NCBI RefSeq assembly: GCF_016616425.1 | Contig: NZ_CP067101.1 | Location: 1,488,001 to 1,552,000, forward strand | Length of the DNA stretch: 64,000 nt | Direction of reading: 5' to 3' | Origin: Bradyrhizobium diazoefficiens | Lineage (GTDB): Bacteria > Pseudomonadota > Alphaproteobacteria > Rhizobiales > Xanthobacteraceae | Shown here: positions 27,357 through 35,070 of the stretch, piece by piece | Numbering within the stretch: position 1 is the stretch's first letter | Layout of the letters: each line of letters starts with the position of its first letter | Program-made: the position numbers and the translations under genes | The notes under the pieces: generated by a model | The model's database searches: none | What the model was told of the DNA's origin: nothing | The model's input: only the letters and a program-made list of their open reading frames with translations

Positions 27357-28181
27357 CTAGTGGCTCCAGGCCAGCGCGGTCACGAACGCGGACGACAGGT
27401 TCAGCTCCGCAAACATGATCTTGCCGGCGACCACGAACAGCACACTCGCAAGCACCAGGCGCAGCACAGTCTCGGGCACTCGCGTCGCGCTGTAGCTGCC
27501 GACGACGATGCCGGGCAGCGAGCCCATCAGCAGCACGCCCATCAGTGCCCAATCAACGTCGCCGAGCGCCCAGTGCCCAATTCCGGCAACCAGCGTCAGC
27601 GGCACGGCGTGCGCGATATCGGAGCCGACGATGGTTGCCATGGGCAGGCGAGGGTAGAGCAGCAGCAGCACGGTTACCCCGACCGCGCCGGCGCCGACCG
27701 ACGAAATTGAGACCAGCACGCCGAGCACGATGCCGGTGATAACAGTCGCAATCGTGGTGCTGCGCTCGTCGACCCGTTCGAGACGGCGGCGATAACGCTC
27801 CATGATCGATTTGCGGAAGATCAGCGAGGTCGCGGTCAGCAAGAGCGCGAAGCACAGCACCAGACTGACCAGATTGCGTTCCGCATCGCTCTTGAGATCG
27901 AGCTTCCACAGCACCAGCAGCGTCAGCGCACTTGCCGGAATGCTGCCGCAGGCGAGCCGCAACACCGCCGGCCAGTGCACGCTGCGCGACCAGCTATGCA
28001 CGATGCTGCCGCCGGTTTTGGTGGCGGCGGCATAGAGCAAATCGGTGCCGACGGCGGTGGAGGGGTGGACGCCAAACACCAGGATCAGGAGCGGCGTCAT
28101 CAACGAGCCGCCGCCCACGCCGGTCATCCCGACAAGCAGGCCGACGCCGAAGCCAGAGGCGACGTAGAGTGGATCAAACAT
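27357..28181 (-). CDS. Sulfite exporter TauE/SafE family permease
   Basis: A 274-residue polytopic inner-membrane protein with about eight transmembrane helices. The duplicated TauE/SafE signatures are 'GLLVGMTGVGGGSLMTPLLI' (residues ~14-33) and 'GVLVSISSVGAGAVGVTVLL' (~155-174). The family exports sulfite or organic sulfur anions, so a role with the nearby cys genes is possible but the gene is on another transcript. About 190 bp upstream hold no gene. Confidence 0.9.
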   Translation of the reverse strand: MFDPLYVASGFGVGLLVGMTGVGGGSLMTPLLILVFGVHPSTAVGTDLLYAAATKTGGSIVHSWSRSVHWPAVLRLACGSIPASALTLLVLWKLDLKSDAERNLVSLVLCFALLLTATSLIFRKSIMERYRRRLERVDERSTTIATVITGIVLGVLVSISSVGAGAVGVTVLLLLYPRLPMATIVGSDIAHAVPLTLVAGIGHWALGDVDWALMGVLLMGSLPGIVVGSYSATRVPETVLRLVLASVLFVVAGKIMFAELNLSSAFVTALAWSH

Positions 28182-28378
28182 GTCCGGGGAATCTTAGGTT
28201 GATCTCGTCGGTTACGCAATATGACGTAGAATAGAGTTCCCCTGAGGCGCAACCGGTCGGACAGAATAAGAAAAATTTTGCCTCAGATTGAAAAAGGAGA
28301 GGCGTTTTGCCTCGTTCCCGTGTGCGCTCTGACAGAGCCGTTCCACGCGAAGCAGCAAGCACCGCAGGCGCCTGACGC

Positions 28379-29737
28379 CTATTTTCCAAACGCCAGCACG
28401 TGCAGGCCGAGGCGCTGCCGCACGATCCAGAACAACAGCACCGTCTCGAAGGTGAGGGAGATCGAGGTCGCGGCTGCGGCGCCGTGGCCGCCATAGCGCG
28501 GCACCAGCGCGATACAAAGCACGACGTTCATCGCGAACGCCAGCGCATAGGCCAGCGCGCAGATCTTCTGCTGGCCGAGCATGTTGAGCAGCCGCTCGAC
28601 CGGCCCGATCGCAGCGCGCACCACGAGGCCAATCGCAGCGACGAACATGATGTCGTAGCCGACCGTAAATTGCGGGCCGAACAACCAGAGCAGCGGCTTG
28701 CCGAGCGCGAGCAGCACGATGGTCGCTGCCAGCGAGGGCCAGAACGTCCAGTTGATGGCGTGCGCCACATAGGCGGACAGGCGTGCCTTGTCGCCGCTTG
28801 CGTTGTATTCGGCGAAGCGATGCGCGGTCGTGGCCGACATCGCGTAGTGGATGAAGGAGACCAGCGCCAGCGTCTTCACCACTGCGAAGTAGACGCCGAC
28901 CTCGTCCGAAGGGCGGAATTGCTGCAGCACCAGCACGTCGGTGTAGGAGAGCAGCAGGTAGAAGCTCTCGACCAGCAGGATCGGCAGCGAGACGGCGAGC
29001 CAGCCGCCGATGTCGTAGGCCTTGGGGCCGGGCGCGACCTGATCGGCGAGCTTGCGGTTCAGCACCACCATCTGCCCGGTCATCGCGATCCAGACCGCGC
29101 CGGCGCTCGCGATCATCGCGGCAACCGCGCCGAGATGATAGCCGAGCAGGAAAGCGACAGCCGTGATGCCGATGATCAGCGCCTGCCGGATGATGAATTG
29201 CGGCATCAACCCGAGCTGCATCCAGTCATGCGAGCGCGCGATGCCGTCCTGGGTGTTGGCGACGACGAAGGCAGGGAGGGTCATGCAGCCGATATAGAGC
29301 GGCAGCACCTCATCCGGATCAATCCAGGGCGACAGCAGCTTGACGATGCCGGCAAGGCCGAGCGACACCAGCGTGGAAACGGCAAAGGTCAGCCAGCGGC
29401 TGCCGGAGAGAAAGCCGCGCAGCAGCGCCTGCTCGCCGCTGGTGCGGTACTCCGGAATGATTTTCTGCGCCGAAGCCGAGATGCCGAAATCCATCATGCT
29501 GCCGAGCAGCAGCACCCAGGTCCAGACATAGACATAGATGCCGTAGTCGGACGTACCCATCCAGCGCGCGAGCAGCACCTGCGCGAAATAAGCCAGGCCC
29601 GCGCTGATCACGCGGATGATGAAGATGGTGCCGGCCAGCCGCCGCGTCAGCGATGCTTCGCTCGAGCCGCTGGTCAGCTTGGCTCGCAGCCGCGCGATCA
29701 GTCCGGTCGTTGCGGGTTCTGCATCCATCACGGCCAC
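28379..29737 (-). CDS. Polysaccharide/oligosaccharide flippase (Wzx/MOP superfamily)
   Basis: A 452-residue integral membrane protein with 12-14 predicted helices, e.g. 'GLAYFAQVLLARWMGTSDYG' (~52-71), 'LLLGSMMDFGISASAQKIIP' and 'FAMNVVLCIALVPRYGGHGA' (~405-425). This layout and the 'LARWMGTSDYGIYVYVWTW' start are typical of the lipopolysaccharide biosynthesis/Wzx-like MOP flippases that move undecaprenyl-linked sugars across the inner membrane. No glycosyltransferases are adjacent, so its polymer is unknown. It does not look truncated. Confidence 0.82.
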   Translation of the reverse strand: MAVMDAEPATTGLIARLRAKLTSGSSEASLTRRLAGTIFIIRVISAGLAYFAQVLLARWMGTSDYGIYVYVWTWVLLLGSMMDFGISASAQKIIPEYRTSGEQALLRGFLSGSRWLTFAVSTLVSLGLAGIVKLLSPWIDPDEVLPLYIGCMTLPAFVVANTQDGIARSHDWMQLGLMPQFIIRQALIIGITAVAFLLGYHLGAVAAMIASAGAVWIAMTGQMVVLNRKLADQVAPGPKAYDIGGWLAVSLPILLVESFYLLLSYTDVLVLQQFRPSDEVGVYFAVVKTLALVSFIHYAMSATTAHRFAEYNASGDKARLSAYVAHAINWTFWPSLAATIVLLALGKPLLWLFGPQFTVGYDIMFVAAIGLVVRAAIGPVERLLNMLGQQKICALAYALAFAMNVVLCIALVPRYGGHGAAAATSISLTFETVLLFWIVRQRLGLHVLAFGK

Positions 29738-29849
29738 GACGGGTCCCCAAGCGCTCCGCGTGCTGCGGCAGCCTTCGGATTAGCAACCAGTCGTTAAGAT
29801 TCGGTTGGGTGGGCGTCCCATCCGCAATGTCGTCCTGGCCCGCGGCGGA

Positions 29850-30689
29850 TCACTCTAGATTCGTATTGAACTCGTACGACTTGTCCGGCCCGACCAGCGT
29901 GAATTTCAGCGCAGCGCCGTCAGGCTTCGCGCCCGGCGGCAAGCCATCGAGCTCGAATGAGAAGCGTCTCACGCCCGGCGGTCCCTGGTCGACCGGGTCC
30001 GGAATCGGCAATGCCCAGTCCGGCGTCGGCCCTTCCACGAACAGATTGACGTTGCGGCTGTCGGGAACAACCACGTCGACCACCACCTTCTTGGGCCCGT
30101 CGCGCTTGACGTCGCGGATAGTGAGCGGATTGGGATCGCCGATATTGGCGGGCTTCGGCACGCTGTCGAGTGCGGCACGCAAATTGGCATCCTCGGTCGA
30201 GGCGACGCTGTTGAAGCCGAGCTCGACGTGGGCGTCGACCGGAATGCAGAGCTTCTCGCACACTGCGTAATTGATCTCGGCGCGCAGGGTCACCGGCTTG
30301 TCGGCCGCCTTGGCGACAATGCGCAAGGGCAGCACGATTTGATTGTGATAGCCGATCGAATGGCCGCCCGCGCCGTCGTCGAATTTCAGCGGCGCAGGCC
30401 ACATCACCGTCACCGCCTCGACATTGTCCGACTTCGAGAAGTCGAACCGCGGGGGCACGCCGGAGTCCCCGGGGGTGCGCCAGTAGGTCTTCCAGCCCTG
30501 CTCGAGCTGGAAGGCGATACCGCCGAGCAGGACGGCGCCGCTGCGCGATCCCGCCAATAGCCGCACCGCGGAATGTCCGTCGCGCTGCCACGGCGAGGTG
30601 TCATCGGCGCGGGCTGCGATGGCCAGCGACGACGCAAGCAGGGTTGCCGCGACGCCAATCGCCGCACGCAGGGGAACTCTTGTGAGCAT
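29850..30689 (-). CDS. Soluble DsbD-alpha-domain periplasmic protein
   Basis: A 279-residue secreted protein (signal peptide to ~28, 'AIAARADD'). It resembles the N-terminal immunoglobulin-like domain of DsbD/ScsB: 'GWKTYWRTPGDSGVPPRFDF', 'GHSIGYHNQIVLPL', and the single Cys pair 'YAVCEKLCIPVDAHVEL', which is the reactive C-x-x-C-like site. The membrane and thioredoxin domains of DsbD are absent. It probably shuttles electrons in periplasmic thiol chemistry; the partner is unknown. Confidence 0.88.
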   Translation of the reverse strand: MLTRVPLRAAIGVAATLLASSLAIAARADDTSPWQRDGHSAVRLLAGSRSGAVLLGGIAFQLEQGWKTYWRTPGDSGVPPRFDFSKSDNVEAVTVMWPAPLKFDDGAGGHSIGYHNQIVLPLRIVAKAADKPVTLRAEINYAVCEKLCIPVDAHVELGFNSVASTEDANLRAALDSVPKPANIGDPNPLTIRDVKRDGPKKVVVDVVVPDSRNVNLFVEGPTPDWALPIPDPVDQGPPGVRRFSFELDGLPPGAKPDGAALKFTLVGPDKSYEFNTNLE

Positions 30690-30831
30690 GGCACGTCTTT
30701 ACAGGGTCACCTCGGGGCAAACCATTGAATTGCTTGTGATGGATGCACCTGAATCGAGTCCCTGCAAGCCTTGATTTGACAGCGGACCGGCCCGACATCA
30801 GGATAGGAATTGAAACCGGAGTGCTTCACCG

Positions 30832-31476
30832 ATGGCTCCCACAGGCAAGAGGACGGGCGAAAGCACCCGCAGCGCGGGCCCCGCACTCCCCAATTCGGCC
30901 GGTTATCTCGACGGCCGGCTGCTGATCGCGATGCCCGTGATGGGCGATTCCCGCTTCGAGCGCTCGGTGATCTATCTCTGCGCCCATTCGGCGGAGGGAG
31001 CAATGGGCATTATTGTGAACCACCCGGCCGGCAGCATCGACTTCCCCGAGCTCTTGGAGCAGCTCGGCATCATCAAGAAGGGCGAGCACATCAAGCTGCC
31101 GGAGAATGCCGAAAGCATGAAGGTGCTGCGCGGCGGCCCGGTCGATACCGGCCGCGGCTTCGTGCTGCATTCCAGCGACTTCTACATCGAGAATGCGACG
31201 CTGCGGATCGATGACGGCGTCTGCCTCACGGCGACCGTAGATATCCTGCGCGCCATCGCCAACGGCTCCGGCCCGAAGCACGCCATTCTCGCGCTCGGCT
31301 ATGCCGGCTGGGCGCCGGGCCAGCTCGAGACCGAGATCCAGAGCAACGGTTGGCTGCATTGCGATGCGGATGCGGATTTGATTTTCGGAGACGACGTCGA
31401 CGACAAATACAACCGTGCTCTGCAGAAGATCGGCATCGATCCCGGCATGCTCTCGAACGAGGCCGGGCACGCGTAG
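30832..31476 (+). CDS. YqgE/AlgH family protein
   Basis: A 214-residue protein with the UPF0301 signature: '[20 protein letters not shown]', '[20 protein letters not shown]', '[18 protein letters not shown]' and '[20 protein letters not shown]'. The family is linked to alginate regulation in Pseudomonas (AlgH) but its biochemistry is unresolved. Start ATG 30832. It is divergent from the DsbD-alpha gene. Confidence 0.93.
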   Translation: MAPTGKRTGESTRSAGPALPNSAGYLDGRLLIAMPVMGDSRFERSVIYLCAHSAEGAMGIIVNHPAGSIDFPELLEQLGIIKKGEHIKLPENAESMKVLRGGPVDTGRGFVLHSSDFYIENATLRIDDGVCLTATVDILRAIANGSGPKHAILALGYAGWAPGQLETEIQSNGWLHCDADADLIFGDDVDDKYNRALQKIGIDPGMLSNEAGHA

Positions 31477-31487
31477 CTCGCTCCGCT

Positions 31488-31823
31488 GTCATGCCCCGGC
31501 TTGCCGTCTTCGCTGAAGCTTCGCCGGCCGAGTGCGCTTGTAGGCCCGCCGTAGCCTAGCGGAGCCGGGACCGGGGCATCCAGTACGCCGCAGCTTATCG
31601 GCTCTATCAGAACCGCCTCGGACTGCTGGATCGCCCGGTCAAGCCCTACGACGTTCACACATCTTTTTTGGCACTGATCGGCGCGCTGAAAAACACGAGT
31701 CTTCTCAATGCTTGCTCGCCAGGTGACGCCCTCGTTTTTCGAACCCAGAGGGTCATCTAAGTGCCTGTATTTGAGTCGGTTTTAGAGATGTGTGAATCGA
31801 GTAGGGTCAAGCCGGGCGATGAC
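31488..31823. repeat. Palindromic intergenic repeat, copy C, interrupted by a MITE
   Basis: Starts GTCATGCCCCGGCTTGCC, contains CCAGTACGCCGCAGCTTATCGG, and ends in palindrome TCGCCCGG-TCAAG-CCGGGCGATGAC. The palindrome is split at its centre by the 163-bp element. It lies between yqgE and tfdA-like gene. Confidence 0.88.
31644..31806. mobile_element. 163-bp MITE-like element, copy 2
   Basis: Identical to copy 1 (16654-16816) at 162 of 163 positions by eye. It is flanked by a 5-bp duplication TCAAG at 31639-31643 and 31807-31811, different from the TCGAG of copy 1. No transposase gene is in the window. Confidence 0.9.
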
Positions 31824-31839
31824 CACCTGTTGGCAGCGC

Positions 31840-32727
31840 CTACTCCGCTGCCTGCTGCTGCACCGTCGGCTCGGTGCCCGCCACCGTCGCACGGCGCATG
31901 TCGCGAGGCTGCGACTGGTCGTAGCGGCGGACGCGGTGCATGGTCTGGCGGTTGTCCCACATCACGAGGTCATGCAGCTTCCATTTGTGGACGTAGACGA
32001 ACTCTCCCTGCGTCGCATGCTCGTTGAGATCGCGCAGCAGCAGCCGGCCCTCGGGCACGCTCATGCCGACGATCTTGCCGGCATGTGATGAGAGATACAG
32101 CGACTTGCGGCGATGCACGGGATGAGTCCGCACCAGCCGCTGCAGCACCGGTTTGAACATCTCCTTCTCGTCATCGGTGTATTCGGTGAAGCCGAGCGAT
32201 CCCCGTGAATACATCAGCGAGTGTTCGCAGACGAGATCATCGATCTCGGCCTTGGTATCGTCGTCGAGCGCATCATAGGCGGCGCGCATGTCGGCGAATT
32301 CGGTATTGCCGCCCTTCGGGTTCACGACCCGCGCCGACAGCAGCGAGAATTTTGCGGGGATGGGGCGGAACGAGCTGTCGGAGTGCCATAGGCAATTGCC
32401 GAGGTTGAACAGATGCGTGCGGCTGTCCTTCGCCAGCGGCCTGCCGTCCTTGCCGAGATTGGAGACGTCGTTCAGGCCCGACTGGAGGCGGTAGTCCTTT
32501 TCCTTGGTCACGGTGCCGCCACGCGCGTCCTCGCGCTGACCGAAATTCAGCGCAAAGGCCATCTGTTGCTCGTCGGTGATGTCCTGGTCGTGGAAAACCA
32601 GCACGGCATATTTGTCCATGGCGGCCTCGACCTCGCGTGCTTCGGTCTCGGTGAGAGGCTTTCGCAAGTCGAGGCCGGAAACCTCGCCGACAAAATGCTT
32701 CTGAAGCTGCCGGATGGCGATCGTCAT
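31840..32727 (-). CDS. TauD/TfdA family alpha-ketoglutarate dioxygenase, TfdA-alpha-like
   Basis: A 295-residue Fe(II)/2-oxoglutarate oxygenase. The metal motif is H115-x-D117 ('LWHSDSSFRPIP'), with the distal His in 'MWDNRQTMHRVRRYDQSQ' and the 2-oxoglutarate Arg in 'PRDMRRATVAG'. Overall features resemble TfdA-alpha proteins from Bradyrhizobium that cleave 2,4-D-type aryloxyacetates; TauD (taurine) is the alternative. Start ATG 32727 behind GGGAGAACGCC. Gene ends 33 bp from the MITE. Two SDR genes are upstream. Confidence 0.85.
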   Translation of the reverse strand: MTIAIRQLQKHFVGEVSGLDLRKPLTETEAREVEAAMDKYAVLVFHDQDITDEQQMAFALNFGQREDARGGTVTKEKDYRLQSGLNDVSNLGKDGRPLAKDSRTHLFNLGNCLWHSDSSFRPIPAKFSLLSARVVNPKGGNTEFADMRAAYDALDDDTKAEIDDLVCEHSLMYSRGSLGFTEYTDDEKEMFKPVLQRLVRTHPVHRRKSLYLSSHAGKIVGMSVPEGRLLLRDLNEHATQGEFVYVHKWKLHDLVMWDNRQTMHRVRRYDQSQPRDMRRATVAGTEPTVQQQAAE

Positions 32728-32821
32728 GGCGTTCTCCCGCGGTCGCGAGCGGTTGGCCCGCTCTGTCAGCGAAAAAGCTACTCCCGCGCGCGTACTTGTC
32801 AACGTTGCGCGCGCATGGCTC

Positions 32822-33601
32822 TCACGCGTTGCGCGCCATCAGGCCGCCGTCGACCGGGATCACCGCGCCGGTGAGGAAGGAGGCGGCCGGCAGGCACAGG
32901 CTCAGCGTCATATGCGCGACCTCCTCGGGATCGCCGTAACGGCCGAGCGCGGTGCGGCGCTTGGCGTAGATCGTCTTGTGCTCCTCCGAGATGCGGTCGG
33001 TGATCGCGGTGCGGATCGGGCCCGGACAGATGCAGTTGACGGTGATGCCGTCGCGGCCGAGTTCCACGGCGAGCGAGCGGGTGAGGCTCGCAACTCCGCC
33101 CTTTGCTGCCGAATACGGGCTGTGCAATGCAGTCGCGCCGAGCGCCTCGGTCGAGGCAATGTTGACGATGCGTGGGCTGTTCGACTTGCGTAGGTGCGGC
33201 AGCGCAGCGCGGATGATGCGGGGATGCGCCGTCAACATCACCGCGATGCCCCTGGCCCAGGCGTCCTCATAGCCCTCGTCGTCGATCGCAACCCGTACGG
33301 AGATGCCGGCATTGTTGACGATGATGTCGATCGCGCCGAATTGCGCGGCGACCTCGCCAACCACGCGCTTGATCTCGCTGCCGTCGGCAACGTCGAGCTT
33401 CCATGCCTTCGCTGCGCCGCCGCTCGCAGCAATCTCGCTGGCAACCGCGTGCGCGCCTTGCGCGTCGAAATCGGTCACGGCGACGTTGGCGCCTTCGGCG
33501 GCGAACAAGCGCGCGGTGGCACGCCCCATGCCGCTCGCCGCGCCGGTGACGAGAGCGGTCAGGCCCTTTACGGACCGGCTGAGCTGCTTGAACTCGGACA
33601 T
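32822..33601 (-). CDS. Short-chain dehydrogenase/reductase (SDR)
   Basis: A 259-residue classical SDR: 'ALVTGAASGMGRATARLFAA' (NAD(P) site), 'NNAG' and catalytic 'HSPYSAAKGGVASL' (Tyr-x3-Lys), 'CPGPIRTAI', 'GAVIPVDGGLMARNA'. Starts at ATG 33601 behind GAGGAAA. The substrate is unknown. It is on the same strand as the TfdA-like gene, with a 94-nt gap; possibly one pathway. Confidence 0.9.
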   Translation of the reverse strand: MSEFKQLSRSVKGLTALVTGAASGMGRATARLFAAEGANVAVTDFDAQGAHAVASEIAASGGAAKAWKLDVADGSEIKRVVGEVAAQFGAIDIIVNNAGISVRVAIDDEGYEDAWARGIAVMLTAHPRIIRAALPHLRKSNSPRIVNIASTEALGATALHSPYSAAKGGVASLTRSLAVELGRDGITVNCICPGPIRTAITDRISEEHKTIYAKRRTALGRYGDPEEVAHMTLSLCLPAASFLTGAVIPVDGGLMARNA

Positions 33602-33698
33602 GCTGTTTCCTCGGAGCCTGCTTGTTCTTGTTATGATTGACAAGGCTGGCATCGATCCGCAGACAGGTCAAACAAGCAAGGCAAAACGGGAGGCCGCG

Positions 33699-34436
33699 AT
33701 GGCGAACGAGCTCGATTTCTCAGGCAAGCAGGTGCTGGTCGTCGGCGGTTCGAGCGGGATCGGCAACGGCATCGCGCAGGCCTTTCGCACGAGGGGCGCG
33801 CATGTCGCGGTTTGCGGCACGCGGGCTCAGCCGGAGGATTATTCGATCGAGGAGGGCTCTGATCTCACTGGCCTCTCTTATGCGCAGCTCGACGTCAGCA
33901 ATCCCGTTGCGATCGAGGCGTTCAAGCCGTCCTTCGACAGGCTCGACGTGCTCGTGCTCGCGCAAGGCGCCGTGCTCTATCGCCGCGGCGAGTTCGAGAT
34001 GAACGGCTTCCGCAAGGTGGTCGAGGTCAATTTGATGAGCCTGATGGCCTGCGCCACGCGATTTCATTCCATGTTGCGGGATTCCAGGGGCGCGCTGATC
34101 ATGGTGTCCTCGACCGCGGCGTATCATTCCACCATGGGCAATCCCGCCTACAACGCGTCGAAGACCGGTGCGGTCGGATTGACGCGGACGCTGGGCGAGG
34201 CCTGGGCCGAGGACGGCATCCGCGTCAACGGCATCGCGCCCGGGCTCGTCGACACCAAGATGACGAAGGTGACGACCGACAATCCGAAGCGGCTCGAAGG
34301 CGCGCTGGCGCGCATCCCGCTGCGGCGATTGGGCACGCCGGCCGACATGGCGGGCGCGGCGCTATTCCTGGCCTCGCCGCTATCGTCCTACATCATCGGA
34401 CAGACGCTGGTGGTCGATGGCGGGCTCATCTTGTAG
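33699..34436 (+). CDS. Short-chain dehydrogenase/reductase (SDR)
   Basis: A 245-residue SDR with 'VLVVGGSSGIGNGIAQAFRT' NAD site, 'GNPAYNASKTGAVGLTRTL' active site (Tyr-x3-Lys), and 'GQTLVVDGGLIL' at the C-terminus. The usual NNAG motif is replaced by 'LAQGA', a small divergence. Strong RBS CGGGAGG 5 nt before ATG 33699. Divergent from the previous SDR. An earlier in-frame extension runs antisense to that gene and is rejected. Stop lies within a hairpin. Confidence 0.9.
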   Translation: MANELDFSGKQVLVVGGSSGIGNGIAQAFRTRGAHVAVCGTRAQPEDYSIEEGSDLTGLSYAQLDVSNPVAIEAFKPSFDRLDVLVLAQGAVLYRRGEFEMNGFRKVVEVNLMSLMACATRFHSMLRDSRGALIMVSSTAAYHSTMGNPAYNASKTGAVGLTRTLGEAWAEDGIRVNGIAPGLVDTKMTKVTTDNPKRLEGALARIPLRRLGTPADMAGAALFLASPLSSYIIGQTLVVDGGLIL

Positions 34437-34466
34437 CCCGGATTCGCTGCGCTCCATCCGGGCTAC
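34433..34466. terminator. REP-like hairpin over the SDR stop
   Basis: GTAGCCCGGAT (34433-34443) and ATCCGGGCTAC (34456-34466) are perfect 11-bp inverted repeats, including the TAG stop of the SDR. GTAGCCCGGAT...ATCCGGGCTAC palindromes are common intergenic repeats in proteobacteria. Likely terminator or mRNA-end hairpin. Confidence 0.8.
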
Positions 34467-34482
34467 ACTTTCGTCATGACAA

Positions 34483-34507
34483 GGAACTGCGCCGCGCCTG
34501 ATCGGTT
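34483..34507 (+). promoter_or_regulatory. EcfG-type general stress promoter (one-base variant)
   Basis: GGAAC (34483-34487), 16 nt, GGTT (34504-34507); the -10 half is GGTT rather than CGTT. It lies 29 nt upstream of the stress-type gene at 34537. Confidence 0.6.
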
Positions 34508-34536
34508 ACTTGGGCTGACCCCCGAGGAGGACCATC

Positions 34537-34905
34537 ATGGACACGGATCGGATTGTTGGATCGGCCAACGAATATGCCGGACGCGCGGAAGGCGCGATCG
34601 GCGAAATGGCAGGCGATGCCAAGACGCAGGCGTCGGGCAAGGCGCGGGAGGCTGCGGGCACGGTGCAGAATCTCTACGGTCAGGCCAAGGATGCCGTGCG
34701 CGAGGCCGGCGAGACTGCGGCCGGCTACGCCAAGGACGCCTACGACAACAGTGGCGAAACCCTTCGCGATGGCACGCAAGCCTTGTCGAAGAAGGTGCAG
34801 GACAATCCGCTCGGCGCGCTGCTGGTCGCCGGCGGCATCGGCTTCGCGCTCGCGCTCCTGATGTCGCGGCCCGCCCGCCGTCCGCCGCCGCGCTGGCGCA
34901 ATTAG
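34537..34905 (+). CDS. CsbD-like / glycine-zipper membrane-anchored stress protein
   Basis: A 122-residue protein. The N-terminal half resembles CsbD ('VGSANEYAGRAEGAIGEMAG', residues 7-26) and continues as a heptad-like amphipathic region of Ala/Lys/Asp. The C-terminus has a DUF883-like anchor 'NPLGALLVAGGIGFALALLM' then Arg-rich tail. It is a membrane-tethered stress protein of unknown mechanism. RBS GAGGAGG precedes ATG 34537, and an EcfG-like promoter lies upstream. Confidence 0.82.
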   Translation: MDTDRIVGSANEYAGRAEGAIGEMAGDAKTQASGKAREAAGTVQNLYGQAKDAVREAGETAAGYAKDAYDNSGETLRDGTQALSKKVQDNPLGALLVAGGIGFALALLMSRPARRPPPRWRN

Positions 34906-34933
34906 GGCTGACTGTTCCTGCACATTGCTCTGG

Positions 34934-35050
34934 TGCCCGGACGCGCTGTAGCGCTCAAGCGCTGCTGCGCAGAGCCGGGGCCCATTCTTTGTCGTGAATG
35001 CCGCTTCGTGGATGCGTGCTGGTTCCCGGCTCTGCGCCACGTTAGGGACA
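34934..35050. repeat. GC-rich intergenic repeat, family with GCGCTGCTGCGCAGAGCCGG
   Basis: Contains GCGCTCAAGCGCTGCTGCGC and AGAGCCGGGGCCC and later GCTGGTTCCCGGCTCTGCGCC, i.e. inverted arms of AGAGCCGGG. Related sequence occurs at 46086-46210 and 51512-51612. Confidence 0.6.
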
Positions 35051-35070
35051 CGAAACCTCAATTTAGCAAA

